NCBI GenBank assembly: GCA_963701435.1
Contig: CAVPAL010000023.1
Span: forward strand, 124,001-188,000
DNA length: 64,000 nt
Direction of reading: 5' to 3'
DNA from: JAACFF01 sp963701435
GTDB taxonomy: Bacteria; Chloroflexota; Anaerolineae; Promineifilales; Promineifilaceae
Both the position numbers and the translations under genes were made by a program. Numbering within the stretch: the first letter of the stretch is position 1; the number at the start of each line of letters is the position of its first letter. Of this stretch, positions 52,879-61,677 are shown piece by piece. The notes beneath the pieces were generated by a model. That model searched no databases. It was not told the DNA's origin and saw only the letters and a list, made by a program, of their open reading frames with translations.

Positions 52879-53655
52879 ATGGAACTATTCACAGCTGAAA
52901 ACCTGGTAGCCTTCTTCACACTAGTCACCCTGGAAATCATCCTGGGCATCGACAATGTTATTTTTATCGCCATCCTGGCGGGCAAATTGCCAGATAATCA
53001 ACGCGATTCAGCCCGTCGTGTGGGCATAGGATTGGCAGTCATCAGCCGTATCTTGTTGCTGCTTGGCATCACCTGGATCATGCGTCTCACCGAACCGATC
53101 ATCACAATTTTTGGCAATCCGCTTTCGGGTCGTGATTTAATCCTCCTCTTTGGCGGTCTATTTCTGATTGGTAAAAGCACATTTGAGATTCATGAAAAGC
53201 TTGAAACTGAAGATCATGTGGAAGAAAGCGCCGCCAGACGGGGCGCCTCATTTGCGGGCATTATTATTCAAATCATTCTGATTGATGTCGTTTTTTCACT
53301 CGACTCCGTCATAACGGCCGTTGGCCTTTCAGGCAATTTATGGATCATGATTCCAGCCATTGTCGTCGCCGCAGGCGTCATGCTGGCGGCCGCTGGCGTA
53401 ATCAGCCGCTTTGTCGAGCGCCACCCAACCATGAAAATGCTGGCGCTCTCATTCTTGATTTTAATTGGCGCTTTATTGATCATTGAAGGCTGGAATTCCG
53501 AAGCAGCGCATGACCTGCATCTGCGCAACTACGCGTATTTTGCCATGTTCTTCTCCTTTATAGTTGAGATGCTAAATCTGCGCTTCCGCAGAAAAATGGA
53601 AGACCCGGTAAAGTTACACAACCAGCCTGTCGAACAAAAGGCATCAACCGATTAG
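52879..53655 (+). CDS. TerC family integral membrane protein
   Basis: A 258-residue protein with seven or so membrane segments. It has the TerC landmarks LEIILGIDNVIFIAILAGKL near the N-terminus and IDVVFSLDSVITAVGLSGN in the middle, each with a conserved intramembrane Asp. TerC-like proteins are implicated in tellurite resistance and manganese export; the substrate here is unknown. It is followed by a strong terminator. Confidence 0.9.
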   Translation: MELFTAENLVAFFTLVTLEIILGIDNVIFIAILAGKLPDNQRDSARRVGIGLAVISRILLLLGITWIMRLTEPIITIFGNPLSGRDLILLFGGLFLIGKSTFEIHEKLETEDHVEESAARRGASFAGIIIQIILIDVVFSLDSVITAVGLSGNLWIMIPAIVVAAGVMLAAAGVISRFVERHPTMKMLALSFLILIGALLIIEGWNSEAAHDLHLRNYAYFAMFFSFIVEMLNLRFRRKMEDPVKLHNQPVEQKASTD

Positions 53656-53688
53656 ACTGCCCTGTTCAGGTTCTGAAGCAAGTTAAGC

Positions 53689-53721
53689 AAAAAAGCGCGT
53701 CCGACGAGGACGCGCTTTTTT
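53689..53721 (+). terminator. Terminator after terC
   Basis: AAAAAAGCGCGTCC and GGACGCGCTTTTTT form a perfect 14-bp stem with a GACGA loop, 34 bp after the stop. Confidence 0.95.
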
Positions 53722-53822
53722 ACTTGTTTTTCATGCCAAATTTTACCCTCCTTTCATAGCCCCCTCACACGCGTTCTGTTATGCTGTAAATGCAAATTTT
53801 GTGGTGAACGTATTTATATCCT

Positions 53823-55364
53823 ATGACATTTTGGCAGCAATTCGCTTCTCTTGTTAGCGCCACACCGGCTAATTTTTTCTACCACCTGACGCTCTTACTG
53901 GCTGTTGAGGTCATATTTGCGCTCTCATTTTCCGCCTGGCGGCGATATCCTGACGACGACCTCGCGCAGCGCATGAGTTGGGCGGCGGCAGGCATTGTCG
54001 TTTTGCAGCTCCTTCTGCTCCTGTTTGAATTCAGCGTCAACTCAAACCCGACCCTGGCTGTCGGAATATTGCCCCCCTTGCAAGCTGCCACACAAACAGC
54101 AACGGCCGTTCTCATTACATGGGCGCTCTTCCCCAGACCAACAAAAACTTCTCACCTGGCAGACATTTTGCTCATTCTGACCCTGGCGCTGACCGGGATC
54201 ATGGCGCTGTTTTTTACCCAGGCATGGCAAACACAGGTATCTGCAGGGGAAATCAACTATACACTCTCACCACAGGTAAAAATATGGGCAGGCTTCCAAA
54301 TAGTCGTTTTAGGCGGTGGCATCATAACGCTGCTGCAAGCGCCATCCAGCCGCTTTTCGCTGCGCCCCATCATTTTGAGTATCCTACTTACCGCCGCCCT
54401 GCTGCAAATGTGGTTAGTCGATGGCATTTTTGCCACCGGGACCAACATCCTGGTCTGGATACGGCTTGGTTACCTGCTTGCAATCCCGCTATGGGCTGTT
54501 TTTGCATATGACCATGCCCTCAAACCGTTGCTAATAAGCGCCAATGAATATGAAACGGCCGTTATTCGCATCAATCAAGCTTTCAATCAAGCCGCCAACT
54601 TAATCGGGAACAACCGCTTACAACCCCAGCTTAACCAAAGCATGCGCCTGGTGATTGATTTGTATGCAGCAGCCTTCGTCGCCATCGGACTACTTGATGA
54701 CGCCAGCCAAACCCTCAAGTTTATCAGTACATTGCCCGCTAAAACCCCGGGCCAACAGCGCCGTTGGAAAATGCATCTCAAAGATTGGACAGGCTTTCAT
54801 CTTTCCGCCAAACAGAGCGAACCAATCGCCTGGCAGCCTGATGGTTATGGAGCCGGTCAACTATCTGCGTTTTATAAACAGCTTGGTATTCGCAGATACG
54901 GCCCCTTGTTACTGATGCCATTACAATCCGCAGGCAAACCGCATGGATTGTTAATCATCGCTGGGCAGGTCAACCGCAGCGATTGGACCGGCAACGAGAA
55001 GGAAATACTGCCCGGAATCGCTGCGCTGATCAGTTCGGGAATCCAAAACAGCACAAAAAGTACACCTGGCGGCCAGATGCACCGCAGCTCTAAGGCGCAA
55101 ATCACGCCGCCAGAAACGACCGAAATTCAGCTTAACCAGATGCGTATTCAATCCCTGGAAACAGAACGAGACAAATTGCTGGTAGCTTTAACCGCCGCCG
55201 AAAACCGGGCGCAGTTAGCCGAAGCGCGCGCCGGCCGTCTGCAAAAACGCGCGCGCGCCGTCGCCGAAACGCTGGCGGAAGCCAAACGACAAGGGCGCAA
55301 AAAAGAGCAAATTGCTTTGGAAAATGAGCCAACTGGCCCGCCCCAAGAAGAAAAATCGGCATGA
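53823..55364 (+). CDS. Membrane protein with a GAF-like domain and C-terminal coiled coil
   Basis: A 513-residue protein. The first ~230 residues hold about seven membrane segments (VEVIFALSF, GILPPLQAATQTATAVLITW, IVVLGGGIITLLQAPSS). Residues about 255-415 look like a GAF sensor domain (MRLVIDLYAAAFVAIGLLDD, GQLSAFYKQLGIRRYGPLLL, LLIIAGQVNRSDW). The final ~90 residues are a charged coiled coil (IQSLETERDKLLVALTAAEN). There is no kinase domain. The 7TM-GAF-coil build suggests a signal-transduction protein whose output partner may have been next door; the downstream gene overlaps by four bases and is interrupted by an IS element. Confidence 0.7.
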   Translation: MTFWQQFASLVSATPANFFYHLTLLLAVEVIFALSFSAWRRYPDDDLAQRMSWAAAGIVVLQLLLLLFEFSVNSNPTLAVGILPPLQAATQTATAVLITWALFPRPTKTSHLADILLILTLALTGIMALFFTQAWQTQVSAGEINYTLSPQVKIWAGFQIVVLGGGIITLLQAPSSRFSLRPIILSILLTAALLQMWLVDGIFATGTNILVWIRLGYLLAIPLWAVFAYDHALKPLLISANEYETAVIRINQAFNQAANLIGNNRLQPQLNQSMRLVIDLYAAAFVAIGLLDDASQTLKFISTLPAKTPGQQRRWKMHLKDWTGFHLSAKQSEPIAWQPDGYGAGQLSAFYKQLGIRRYGPLLLMPLQSAGKPHGLLIIAGQVNRSDWTGNEKEILPGIAALISSGIQNSTKSTPGGQMHRSSKAQITPPETTEIQLNQMRIQSLETERDKLLVALTAAENRAQLAEARAGRLQKRARAVAETLAEAKRQGRKKEQIALENEPTGPPQEEKSA

Positions 55365-55573
55365 AAACCAAATCCAACGCCAACCAATTCAACACTGCTT
55401 TTTTTATACTGGCAATAATCCTCTTGACAATTATGATTGCCTTTTTGATGGCCCAATCAGATGGGCTTTACAATCATTCGTTCGCCCCGCTGCGCCCGCT
55501 GCCGGTGCTCGACGAAAACCCTGCAAGCGCCGCCACATTACAACAAGAAAATTCGGTTGCAAAATACCTACGA
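55361..55573 (+). pseudogene. Small membrane-anchored protein truncated by the IS6 element
   Basis: The N-terminal 71 codons are present: one membrane segment (FNTAFFILAIILLTIMIAFL) and a soluble part reaching ENSVAKYLR. Then the left end of an IS6-family element is met and the frame runs 15 codons into it. After the element, a frame offset by one (57026-57124) reads NALFMPTAAKAGANYDEVKY and could be the lost tail. The start overlaps the previous stop (ATGA), so it was in that operon. Original function unknown. Confidence 0.6.
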
Positions 55574-55713
55574 TGGTTCTGTTGCAAAGATTCAGTTTTT
55601 TATTTGAGTAGGCAGCGTTAAGCAAAACAGCCGTTTCTAGCTTATATAGCTAATCCAAACAGCCCTGCGGTAGGGTAAGGGCCGTGCGCCTTAATATGTT
55701 GCCATATCAGGTT

Positions 55714-56421
55714 TCACAACCCTCCCCTCCGAACCGGACGCACACCTTTAAGCGTATCCAGCTCTCCAGTTTTCTGCTTAGCTTTTGTTTTCTCACTGAG
55801 CTTACCTGCATGCAGGTCAACGTGACACTTCCGACATAAAACCATCGTTTTCCGTTGTCGTTCAATCATTTGGCGTTCCCATACCGTTTTGCCTTTCAGG
55901 TCTTTTAATTTCCGTACGTGATGTACTTACATTGTCCCTTGTCGTGTTTGGCACCACTCGCATTGGTTAGCAAGTAGGCGTTGGCCGAGTTCGGTGCGAC
56001 CCTTGAAGCGCCACGTATTAGGTTTTTTATCCACTTGGTTAAAGGCAACTTTTTCCCTGTTGAGGTACTTGGTTGAAGACACTAGCACATAGTCTTTAGT
56101 AGAGCCATCTCGTTTTTTGTGTGTAATCACAAATTGGTTTGGCCCCTTTTTGAGACTCTGGGCTACTCTTTTCACTGAGCTTCTGCGTTTATTGGCTACT
56201 GTTTTGAGGAAGCTTTTTGTGGTTAGCCATAAGATTGAGCCAGCAACAGAGGTCATGTTGTCAGCTAGTGAGTAATAGTTCAAAAACCCTCTGCTCTCTG
56301 CGTTGTAGACCATAAGGATTTCTAATTCGCTGAGATTAAGCAATTTCTTTCGGTGATGCCCGCGCCATCTTTGAACTTCACCATATTGTTGACCAAAAGT
56401 TGTCCATTTGTCGCGAGGCAT
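55714..56421 (-). pseudogene. Group II intron maturase, C-terminal fragment with a nonsense codon
   Basis: Only the maturase (X) domain and HNH-like end of an intron-encoded protein remain. The X domain is clear: EILMVYNAESRGFLNYYSLA, SILWLTTKSFLKTVANKRRS. The DNA-binding/HNH part has LANQCEWCQTRQGTM, then a TAA at 55927-55929, then in the same frame VHHVRKLKDLKGKTVWERQM and MVLCRKCHVDLHAGK to a TGA at 55714. The reverse-transcriptase domains are absent, the pattern expected of a 5'-truncated insertion. It begins where the IS6 transposase stops. Confidence 0.85.
55731..55764 (-). ncRNA. Group II intron domain V
   Basis: A 34-nt segment beginning GAGC and ending GTTC on the minus strand, with a GGATACGC/GTGTGCGTCC stem and TTAAAG loop: the size and ends of catalytic domain V. 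It lies inside the end of the maturase frame. Confidence 0.7.
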
Positions 56422-56951
56422 CAGTAGTGATCTTGCTCGATCAGATTGTTCATGTAATGGCTTTGCCTAAGGCGACAGCAGCTAGGTAACAACTTCGCTT
56501 TCTTCATATCCCGAGTCGCCCCAATGTAAGCTGGATGCTTGTCAACATTGATGACGCGAGGGATAGTGAGATTGGGTCTCTTGGTCAGTATCTTGCAGAA
56601 GAATTTAGCCGCTGCTCTCCTGGTACGCCTCTCACTGAAGTAGAAATCAAGTGTTTGCCCAGTTGAATCAACTGCCCGATACAGATACATCCACTGACCT
56701 TTGACTTTGACGTAGGTTTCGTCAACGCGCCAGGAATCATTCGTTTGCTTCAGATAGGGTCGGCTGCGTTTGTCAAGTTCCGGCGCATAACGTTGAACCC
56801 AACGAAAAATGGTTGTGTGATCCACTGACAAGCCGCGTTCGGTCATCATTTCTTCCAGGTCTCGATAGCTGAGCGCATAGCGTAAGTACCAGCGAACACA
56901 TAACAAGATGATTTCTGGCTGAAAATGACGCCATTTGAAAGGATTGTCCAT
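56421..56951 (-). pseudogene. IS6-family transposase, C-terminally truncated
   Basis: The first 176 codons of a DDE transposase. The helix-turn-helix (LRYALSYRDLEEMMTERGLS, VDHTTIFRWVQRY) and the first catalytic Asp (WRVDETYVKVKGQWMYLYRA) and second (INVDKHPAY) are present. The motif NNLIEQDH, which holds the catalytic Glu, is present but is followed at once by Tyr and a stop, where the family continues about 50 residues. The group II intron fragment starts here. A possible last remnant (LFGLAI then stop) is visible near 55650. It is probably inactive unless another copy supplies transposase. Confidence 0.85.
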
Positions 56952-57098
56952 GAAAGTCGCCTTGATGATTTAGATTAAAGCGGCGAAGGTTACCAGACAG
57001 ATAAATTTTTGCAACAGAACCTACGAATGCCCTTTTTATGCCCACTGCCGCCAAAGCCGGAGCCAATTATGACGAAGTCAAATACGGGATCGTTCATA

Positions 57099-58163
57099 TT
57101 AACCTGTTATGGACAGCTCTTTGAGCAGGGCAGTCACTATATCTTTCGCATCGCCAACTGCGCTGACGTTGGCCACATGCATGATGGGCGCATTTTCATC
57201 CCGGTTAATGGCAATGATAAAGCGTGCCTCCTGAATGCCTGCCAGGTGCTGAATGGCGCCGGAGATGCCGCAGGCGATGTAGAGGTCTGGTTTGACGGTT
57301 TGCCCCGTCATCCCCACCTGCTGTTCAACATCGATCCAGCCTTCGTCCAACGCACCGCGCGACCCGGCTATTTGGCCGCCCAATACGTCAGCCAACTGTT
57401 CCACCAGGGCAAACCCCTCTGTATCTTGCAACCCACGCCCGGCAGCTACAATAATTTGCGCATCGGCCAGCGGCTTCACAGGGTGAGCAACGGCCGTTGC
57501 CATATCTTCCCAGGATAAACAGCCGTTTACACCAGCCAGGTCTACTGCGACGCGTTCAACCGCAGCCACACGCCCCGTATCCGCATAAGGAGGCTGGAAC
57601 GCGCCCGGCTCCAGCGTTGCACACTGCGGGCGCGCTTCGGGGCAAGCCAGCGTGTGGAAAACGCTGCCTTCCAGCCGCACCACCGTGCCTAACAACTGCC
57701 GCTCCGCCATATCCAGGCCCAACTGCACACAATGACTGATCAAGCCTGTCTCCAGCCGCTGTGCCAATCGCGGGGCCAGATCATTGCCCAGGGGCGTGGC
57801 GGACAGCAGCACAATTTCTGGCCGTCGTGCGCGAATAAGGTCTGCCAGCGCCGTTGTAACTGTCTCAACTTGATACTCTGCCAGTGCCGGGTCATCCACC
57901 AACAACACATTGTCTGCCCCAACTGCCGCAAGCGAATCGATCAGATCATCAGCCAGTCTGTGACCAAATACTACTGCGAACAGGTACACGCCAAATTGGT
58001 CAGCAATGTCCCGCCCTTGTCCCAAAACCGCCAACGATTCGGGCAAAACGCCATATTCATCGGTTTCGACAATCACCCAAACATGCCGGTACCCGTTAAC
58101 GGACGTTTCCAACGGTTCTTCTAACTCTGCTTCAATTAATAGGTCGAGGTAGCTAAAATCCAT
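57099..58163 (-). CDS. etfA: Electron transfer flavoprotein, alpha subunit
   Basis: Accepts electrons from acyl-CoA dehydrogenases, with FAD. I start at the ATG at 58163 (GGGAG six bases upstream), giving 354 residues. The C-terminal FAD-binding domain shows GRGLQDTEGFALVEQLADVL, the GSRGALDEGWIDVEQQVGMT motif, and TVKPDLYIACGISGAIQHLA with INRDENAPIMHVA, all diagnostic. The N-terminal ~50 residues differ from short EtfA proteins. It is the last gene of the beta-oxidation cluster and ends 78 bp from the IS element. Confidence 0.94.
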   Translation of the reverse strand: MDFSYLDLLIEAELEEPLETSVNGYRHVWVIVETDEYGVLPESLAVLGQGRDIADQFGVYLFAVVFGHRLADDLIDSLAAVGADNVLLVDDPALAEYQVETVTTALADLIRARRPEIVLLSATPLGNDLAPRLAQRLETGLISHCVQLGLDMAERQLLGTVVRLEGSVFHTLACPEARPQCATLEPGAFQPPYADTGRVAAVERVAVDLAGVNGCLSWEDMATAVAHPVKPLADAQIIVAAGRGLQDTEGFALVEQLADVLGGQIAGSRGALDEGWIDVEQQVGMTGQTVKPDLYIACGISGAIQHLAGIQEARFIIAINRDENAPIMHVANVSAVGDAKDIVTALLKELSITG

Positions 58164-58232
58164 TGTTTTCTCCCAGTATTCGGCGATCAATTTTCAGTGT
58201 TCGGTCATTGATAGCAAGCGGTAATGCCCTGT

Positions 58233-59012
58233 TCACTGCTTAACGAGCACCGCCTTTACTTCACTTGCCAACGCTTTTGCAATCTGCCCGGGGTCACCAC
58301 GTAGGCGCTCGCCAACAACCAGCGGCGCGGCAAAACTTTCGCTGCGAAATTCGATGTATGGGGTGAGAACGGCCGTATCCAACTCCAAATCAGCTGCACG
58401 CCACACCACCACTTCCCACTTGCGGTAGGCATTCATGATGCGGGCTCCGTGGGGGTAACGGGGCTGGTTCACACCGGGCGCTATAGTGATCACAGCAGGC
58501 AAAGCCGCGCAAACTGTGTCATAACCTTTGCCCCAGCGACGCACGACCTTGACAGCCTCATCGACTACAGTCAGATGCTGTGCATCGGTGATTTGGGCTA
58601 AATCCAGCAGTTCCGCCAGCCGCGGCCCAATTTGCCCGGCGGCTTCACTGCCCGACTCCCGCGCGGTGATGATCAGATCGGGGTTGATGCGGGAAACGGC
58701 CGTTGCCAGAATACGTGCCAGACCAGAAAGGTCAACCTGCGCAAATGCCTCATCATGCAGCAAGAACGCCGCGTCCGCACCCATGGCCAACGCCTCTCGT
58801 AGGGCATCGTCTGCCCGCAGCGGACCCAGACTCAGCGCTACCACCTCAGTTTCTGGCAGCGTGTCCTTAATTTGCAGTGCTGCTTCCAGCCCATTTTTAT
58901 CCCCTGGCGCGATGATGTACGATTCCTCGTTCACAAAAATCCGCTCTTTGTCCCGACGCACCACCACGCCAACCGGGTCCAATATTTGCTTGATCAACAC
59001 AACAATTTTCAT
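58233..59012 (-). CDS. etfB: Electron transfer flavoprotein, beta subunit
   Basis: Partner of EtfA; binds AMP. The 259-residue product begins MKIVVLIKQILDPVGVV, with GDKNGLEAALQIKDTLPETE, VVALSLGP, MGADAAFLLHDEAF, ARESGSEAAGQIGPRLAELL and VTIAPGVNQPRYP. These match the EtfB family. It lies between the first acyl-CoA dehydrogenase and etfA. Confidence 0.95.
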   Translation of the reverse strand: MKIVVLIKQILDPVGVVVRRDKERIFVNEESYIIAPGDKNGLEAALQIKDTLPETEVVALSLGPLRADDALREALAMGADAAFLLHDEAFAQVDLSGLARILATAVSRINPDLIITARESGSEAAGQIGPRLAELLDLAQITDAQHLTVVDEAVKVVRRWGKGYDTVCAALPAVITIAPGVNQPRYPHGARIMNAYRKWEVVVWRAADLELDTAVLTPYIEFRSESFAAPLVVGERLRGDPGQIAKALASEVKAVLVKQ

Positions 59013-59036
59013 CTCAGCATCCTCTGTCCATGATCG

Positions 59037-60203
59037 TTACGGTGCAATGCGCACCCCTTCTGGACGGAACAAATTCGAGGCAATCACAATGCGCTGAATT
59101 TCGCTGGTGCCTTCGTAAATTTCGGCGATGCGGGCATCACGGAAGGCGCGTTCCATCCAGTAATCTCGGGAATAGCCCATGCTGCCCATGATTTGCAGCG
59201 CCTGGGTTGTACAGCGAGATGCCACTTCCGAACCGTACAGCTTACACATTGCCGCCTCTCTGGTATGCGGCTGGCCGGTATCGATCAGCCACGCCGTGCG
59301 GTAAATCAACGAGCGCAGCGCTTCAATCTCGGTAGCCATGTCGGCAATCATGAAATGCACAGACTGTCTCTGCGCAATCGGTTTACCGAACTGTTCCCGC
59401 ACTTTGGCCCACTGGATTGCTGCATCCAACACGGCTTGTGCCCCGCCCAGGCAGGCCGCGCCCAGACTGGCCCGGCCAATGTCCAACGCCTTCATAAAGG
59501 TGATAAAGCCGGCCCCAAACTGCCCGAGCACGTTTTCAGCCGGAACCGCGCAGGATTCAAAGATAAGTTCGGCGGTGGTCGATCCGCGAATACCCATTTT
59601 GTTTTCCAGAGTGCCGACGCTGAATCCGGGGGTACCTTTTTCCACAATGAACGCGGTTACGCCGCCATGCGCCCCCAATGCCGGATCTGTTACGGCCATG
59701 ACGGTAACGATGTCGGCGATGTCGCCGTTGGTGATGAAGATTTTGGTGCCGTTGAGGATGTACTGGTCGCCGTTGCGAACGGCCGTTGTCTTGATCGCCG
59801 CCGCATCTGAACCAGCGCCTGGTTCCGTCAAGGCAAACGCCCCGATTTTGTCGCCTTGTGCCAGCGGACGCAGAAATGTTTGCTTTTGAACCTCTGTACC
59901 GTCCAGGTAGATAGACATGGCGCCGATACCGGTGTGTGCTCCAATCACAGTGGCGGTAGAAGTACAAGCCCGGTTGATTTCTTCCATCAAGATGCAGTAA
60001 CCCAACTCGCCAGCGCCCATGCCGCCATACTTTTGTGGAAAGGGCACGCCCATCAGCCCCAGCTTTGCCGCTTTGGTAATGGTCTCCAAAGGCACGCGGT
60101 GCTCACGGTCGATGATGGTGGCTAACGGCCGTACTTCTCGCCGCGTAAATTCGCGCACCATGCGGCGGAAAAGTTGATACTCCTTCGGTAATGTGAAATC
60201 CAT
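59037..60203 (-). CDS. Acyl-CoA dehydrogenase (catalytic Glu present)
   Basis: FAD enzyme that introduces the first double bond in acyl-CoA and passes electrons to EtfAB. The 388-residue product has IGAFALTEPGAGSDAAAIKT, the FAD-binding ITNGDIADIVTVMAV, and RQSVHFMIADMATEIEALRS. The catalytic base is present in EIYEGTSEIQRIVIASNLF. Chain-length preference cannot be told. It lies 24 bp before etfB. Confidence 0.94.
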   Translation of the reverse strand: MDFTLPKEYQLFRRMVREFTRREVRPLATIIDREHRVPLETITKAAKLGLMGVPFPQKYGGMGAGELGYCILMEEINRACTSTATVIGAHTGIGAMSIYLDGTEVQKQTFLRPLAQGDKIGAFALTEPGAGSDAAAIKTTAVRNGDQYILNGTKIFITNGDIADIVTVMAVTDPALGAHGGVTAFIVEKGTPGFSVGTLENKMGIRGSTTAELIFESCAVPAENVLGQFGAGFITFMKALDIGRASLGAACLGGAQAVLDAAIQWAKVREQFGKPIAQRQSVHFMIADMATEIEALRSLIYRTAWLIDTGQPHTREAAMCKLYGSEVASRCTTQALQIMGSMGYSRDYWMERAFRDARIAEIYEGTSEIQRIVIASNLFRPEGVRIAP

Positions 60204-60267
60204 TTATCCCTCTCGATTAACAATTGACGATTTTGGATTAACGGTTTGGGAGGTGCAATAACAGTCT

Positions 60268-61422
60268 TCAAGCGTTAATCGTCAGTCGTAAATTAGCCTG
60301 ATCGTAAACGTGTTGCGCAATCAAAAAACGTTGAATCTGGCTAGTGCCGCAGATGATTTCCAGGGCGCGGCAGTCACGGTAGAGGCGCTCAATGGCGTAC
60401 TCTTGCATATATCCGTAACCACCATGCAGCTGCAGCATGTTGTTTGCTGTGCGCATGGCTGCTTGCGCTCCGAACAGCTTGGCCATGCTGGCCCGGTGCG
60501 CGAATGGTTTGCCCTGTTCGGCCAACCAGGCCGTGTGGTATACCAGATGACGCAGCGCTTCGATTTCAGTAGCAGCATCGGCCACAAAGTTTTGGATGGC
60601 CTGCTTGCCGGCGATGGAACCGCCAAATTGTTTGTGCTCGATGGAAAAGCGAATGCCCGCCGCCAACGCATGTTCAGCTCCGCCCAGAGAAATGGCGCTC
60701 AGACCCAGCCGGTCAAACTGCGCTGCTTGCCGGGCAATGGCCTGTCCCTGCCCCATCTCTCCCAACACGTTTGCTGCGGGTACTGCGCAATCATCGAGAT
60801 ACACGATGTGGCAGGCCAGCCCACGCAGCCCCAGCGTCTTTTCACGGTAGCCGATCTTCAACCCGGGCGTGTCTCGTTCAACCAAAAAAGCAGTGATGCC
60901 TTGCTCAGTACGTGCAAAAATGAGGAACAAGCCGGCCACGTCACCGTTACTGACCCAAGTTTTGCTGCCATTAAGGAGGTAATAATTTCCGTCCAAGGTA
61001 GCGCAGGTGGTGAGAGCAGCCATATCAGACCCTGCCGCTGCTTCTGTCAGGGCAAACGCGCCGATCGTCTCACCGCAGGCCAGGCGTTCCAGGTGTGTTT
61101 TTTGTTGTGCCTCGCTGCCGTAGTTAAGCAGCGGTCTGACGACCAGTCCATTGTGAATGCTGATCAGCAAGGCCACGCTGAAATCTGCCCGGCCTATCTC
61201 TTCTAAAAGCAGGCAGTAGCTGACTGCATCCAGGCCAACGCCGCCCAGCGCCTCCGGGATGAGCGCCGCCAGGAAGCCTTGCCCGGCGATCTTGTGTTGG
61301 AGAGCCCGGGGAATTGCCTCGGTATGGTCAATGCGCTCTGCCTGTGGCGCGATCTCCCTGGCGGCAAAATCAGCGAACATCTCTTGGAACATTTGCTGTT
61401 CGTCAGTTAAAGTGAAGTCCAT
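60268..61422 (-). CDS. Acyl-CoA dehydrogenase family protein with an altered active site
   Basis: Second dehydrogenase, 384 residues, with clear family landmarks: IGAFALTEAAAGSDMAALTT, KTWVSNGDVAGLFLIFART, and FVADAATEIEALRHLVYHTA. At the usual catalytic position the sequence is EIICGTSQIQRFLIAQH: Cys replaces the Glu of YEGT. In isovaleryl- and long-chain types the base sits on helix G instead; here that helix reads QAAQFDRLGLSAISLGG with Asp in that area. It may use Asp, or have another activity. A 64-bp gap separates it from the first dehydrogenase. Confidence 0.88.
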   Translation of the reverse strand: MDFTLTDEQQMFQEMFADFAAREIAPQAERIDHTEAIPRALQHKIAGQGFLAALIPEALGGVGLDAVSYCLLLEEIGRADFSVALLISIHNGLVVRPLLNYGSEAQQKTHLERLACGETIGAFALTEAAAGSDMAALTTCATLDGNYYLLNGSKTWVSNGDVAGLFLIFARTEQGITAFLVERDTPGLKIGYREKTLGLRGLACHIVYLDDCAVPAANVLGEMGQGQAIARQAAQFDRLGLSAISLGGAEHALAAGIRFSIEHKQFGGSIAGKQAIQNFVADAATEIEALRHLVYHTAWLAEQGKPFAHRASMAKLFGAQAAMRTANNMLQLHGGYGYMQEYAIERLYRDCRALEIICGTSQIQRFLIAQHVYDQANLRLTINA

Positions 61423-61677
61423 CTTTTCAACCCTTTTGAATGGTTATTATTAGGTAATCGGCAACAAATTTTCAGAATTAAAAATGCTCAAATGGTTGCC
61501 GATTCCTCAAGGAAACCGCAGTTCAAACCTTTTTGGATTTCCGAATACTTTCTGCGGTTTACCTAAATGGTAAGGAAGCGTCCACAAATAAATTAATGCT
61601 AAAAAGACGCTTCCGCAAAGCAACGTTCGATCCAAATCGCTAAGTTAATTACGAACGTTGCCTAAGCAGTTAACCGC
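61423..61677 (-). other. 255-bp gap with four long-loop stem-loops
   Basis: Between the enoyl-CoA hydratase and the altered dehydrogenase. Four perfect inverted repeats follow one another without overlap: AATCGGCAAC 61456-61465 / 61495-61504 (loop 29); AAACCGCAG 61513-61521 / 61552-61560 (loop 30); GGAAGCGTC 61574-61582 / 61606-61614 (loop 23); GCAACGTTCG 61620-61629 / 61652-61661 (loop 22). Stems differ, spacing is 5-13 bases. No coding frame is convincing. It could be a structured leader, an attenuator or an array of sites. Confidence 0.7.

Larger units (their letters stand above)
55575..57021 (-). mobile_element. IS6-family insertion sequence interrupted by a group II intron fragment
   Basis: Terminal inverted repeats are GGTTCTGTTGCAAA (55575-55588) and TTTGCAACAGAACC (57008-57021), an exact 14-bp match of the IS6/IS26 type. 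The 8-bp word ACCTACGA stands on both sides (55566-55573 and 57019-57026, the second overlapping the right end by three bases), so it may be the target duplication. At about 1.45 kb it is nearly twice an ordinary IS6 element, because a group II intron 3' part lies inside. No ACGGCCGT palindrome occurs in it. Confidence 0.85.

Noticed and set aside
57009..57518. Plus-strand frame opposite etfA
   Set aside because: It is the shadow of a well-supported electron transfer flavoprotein gene; only its first ~100 bases could be the lost tail of the IS-disrupted gene.
61456..61661. Integron attC array
   Set aside because: The stem-loops have no conserved core-site triplets, no cassette genes lie between them and no integrase is near.
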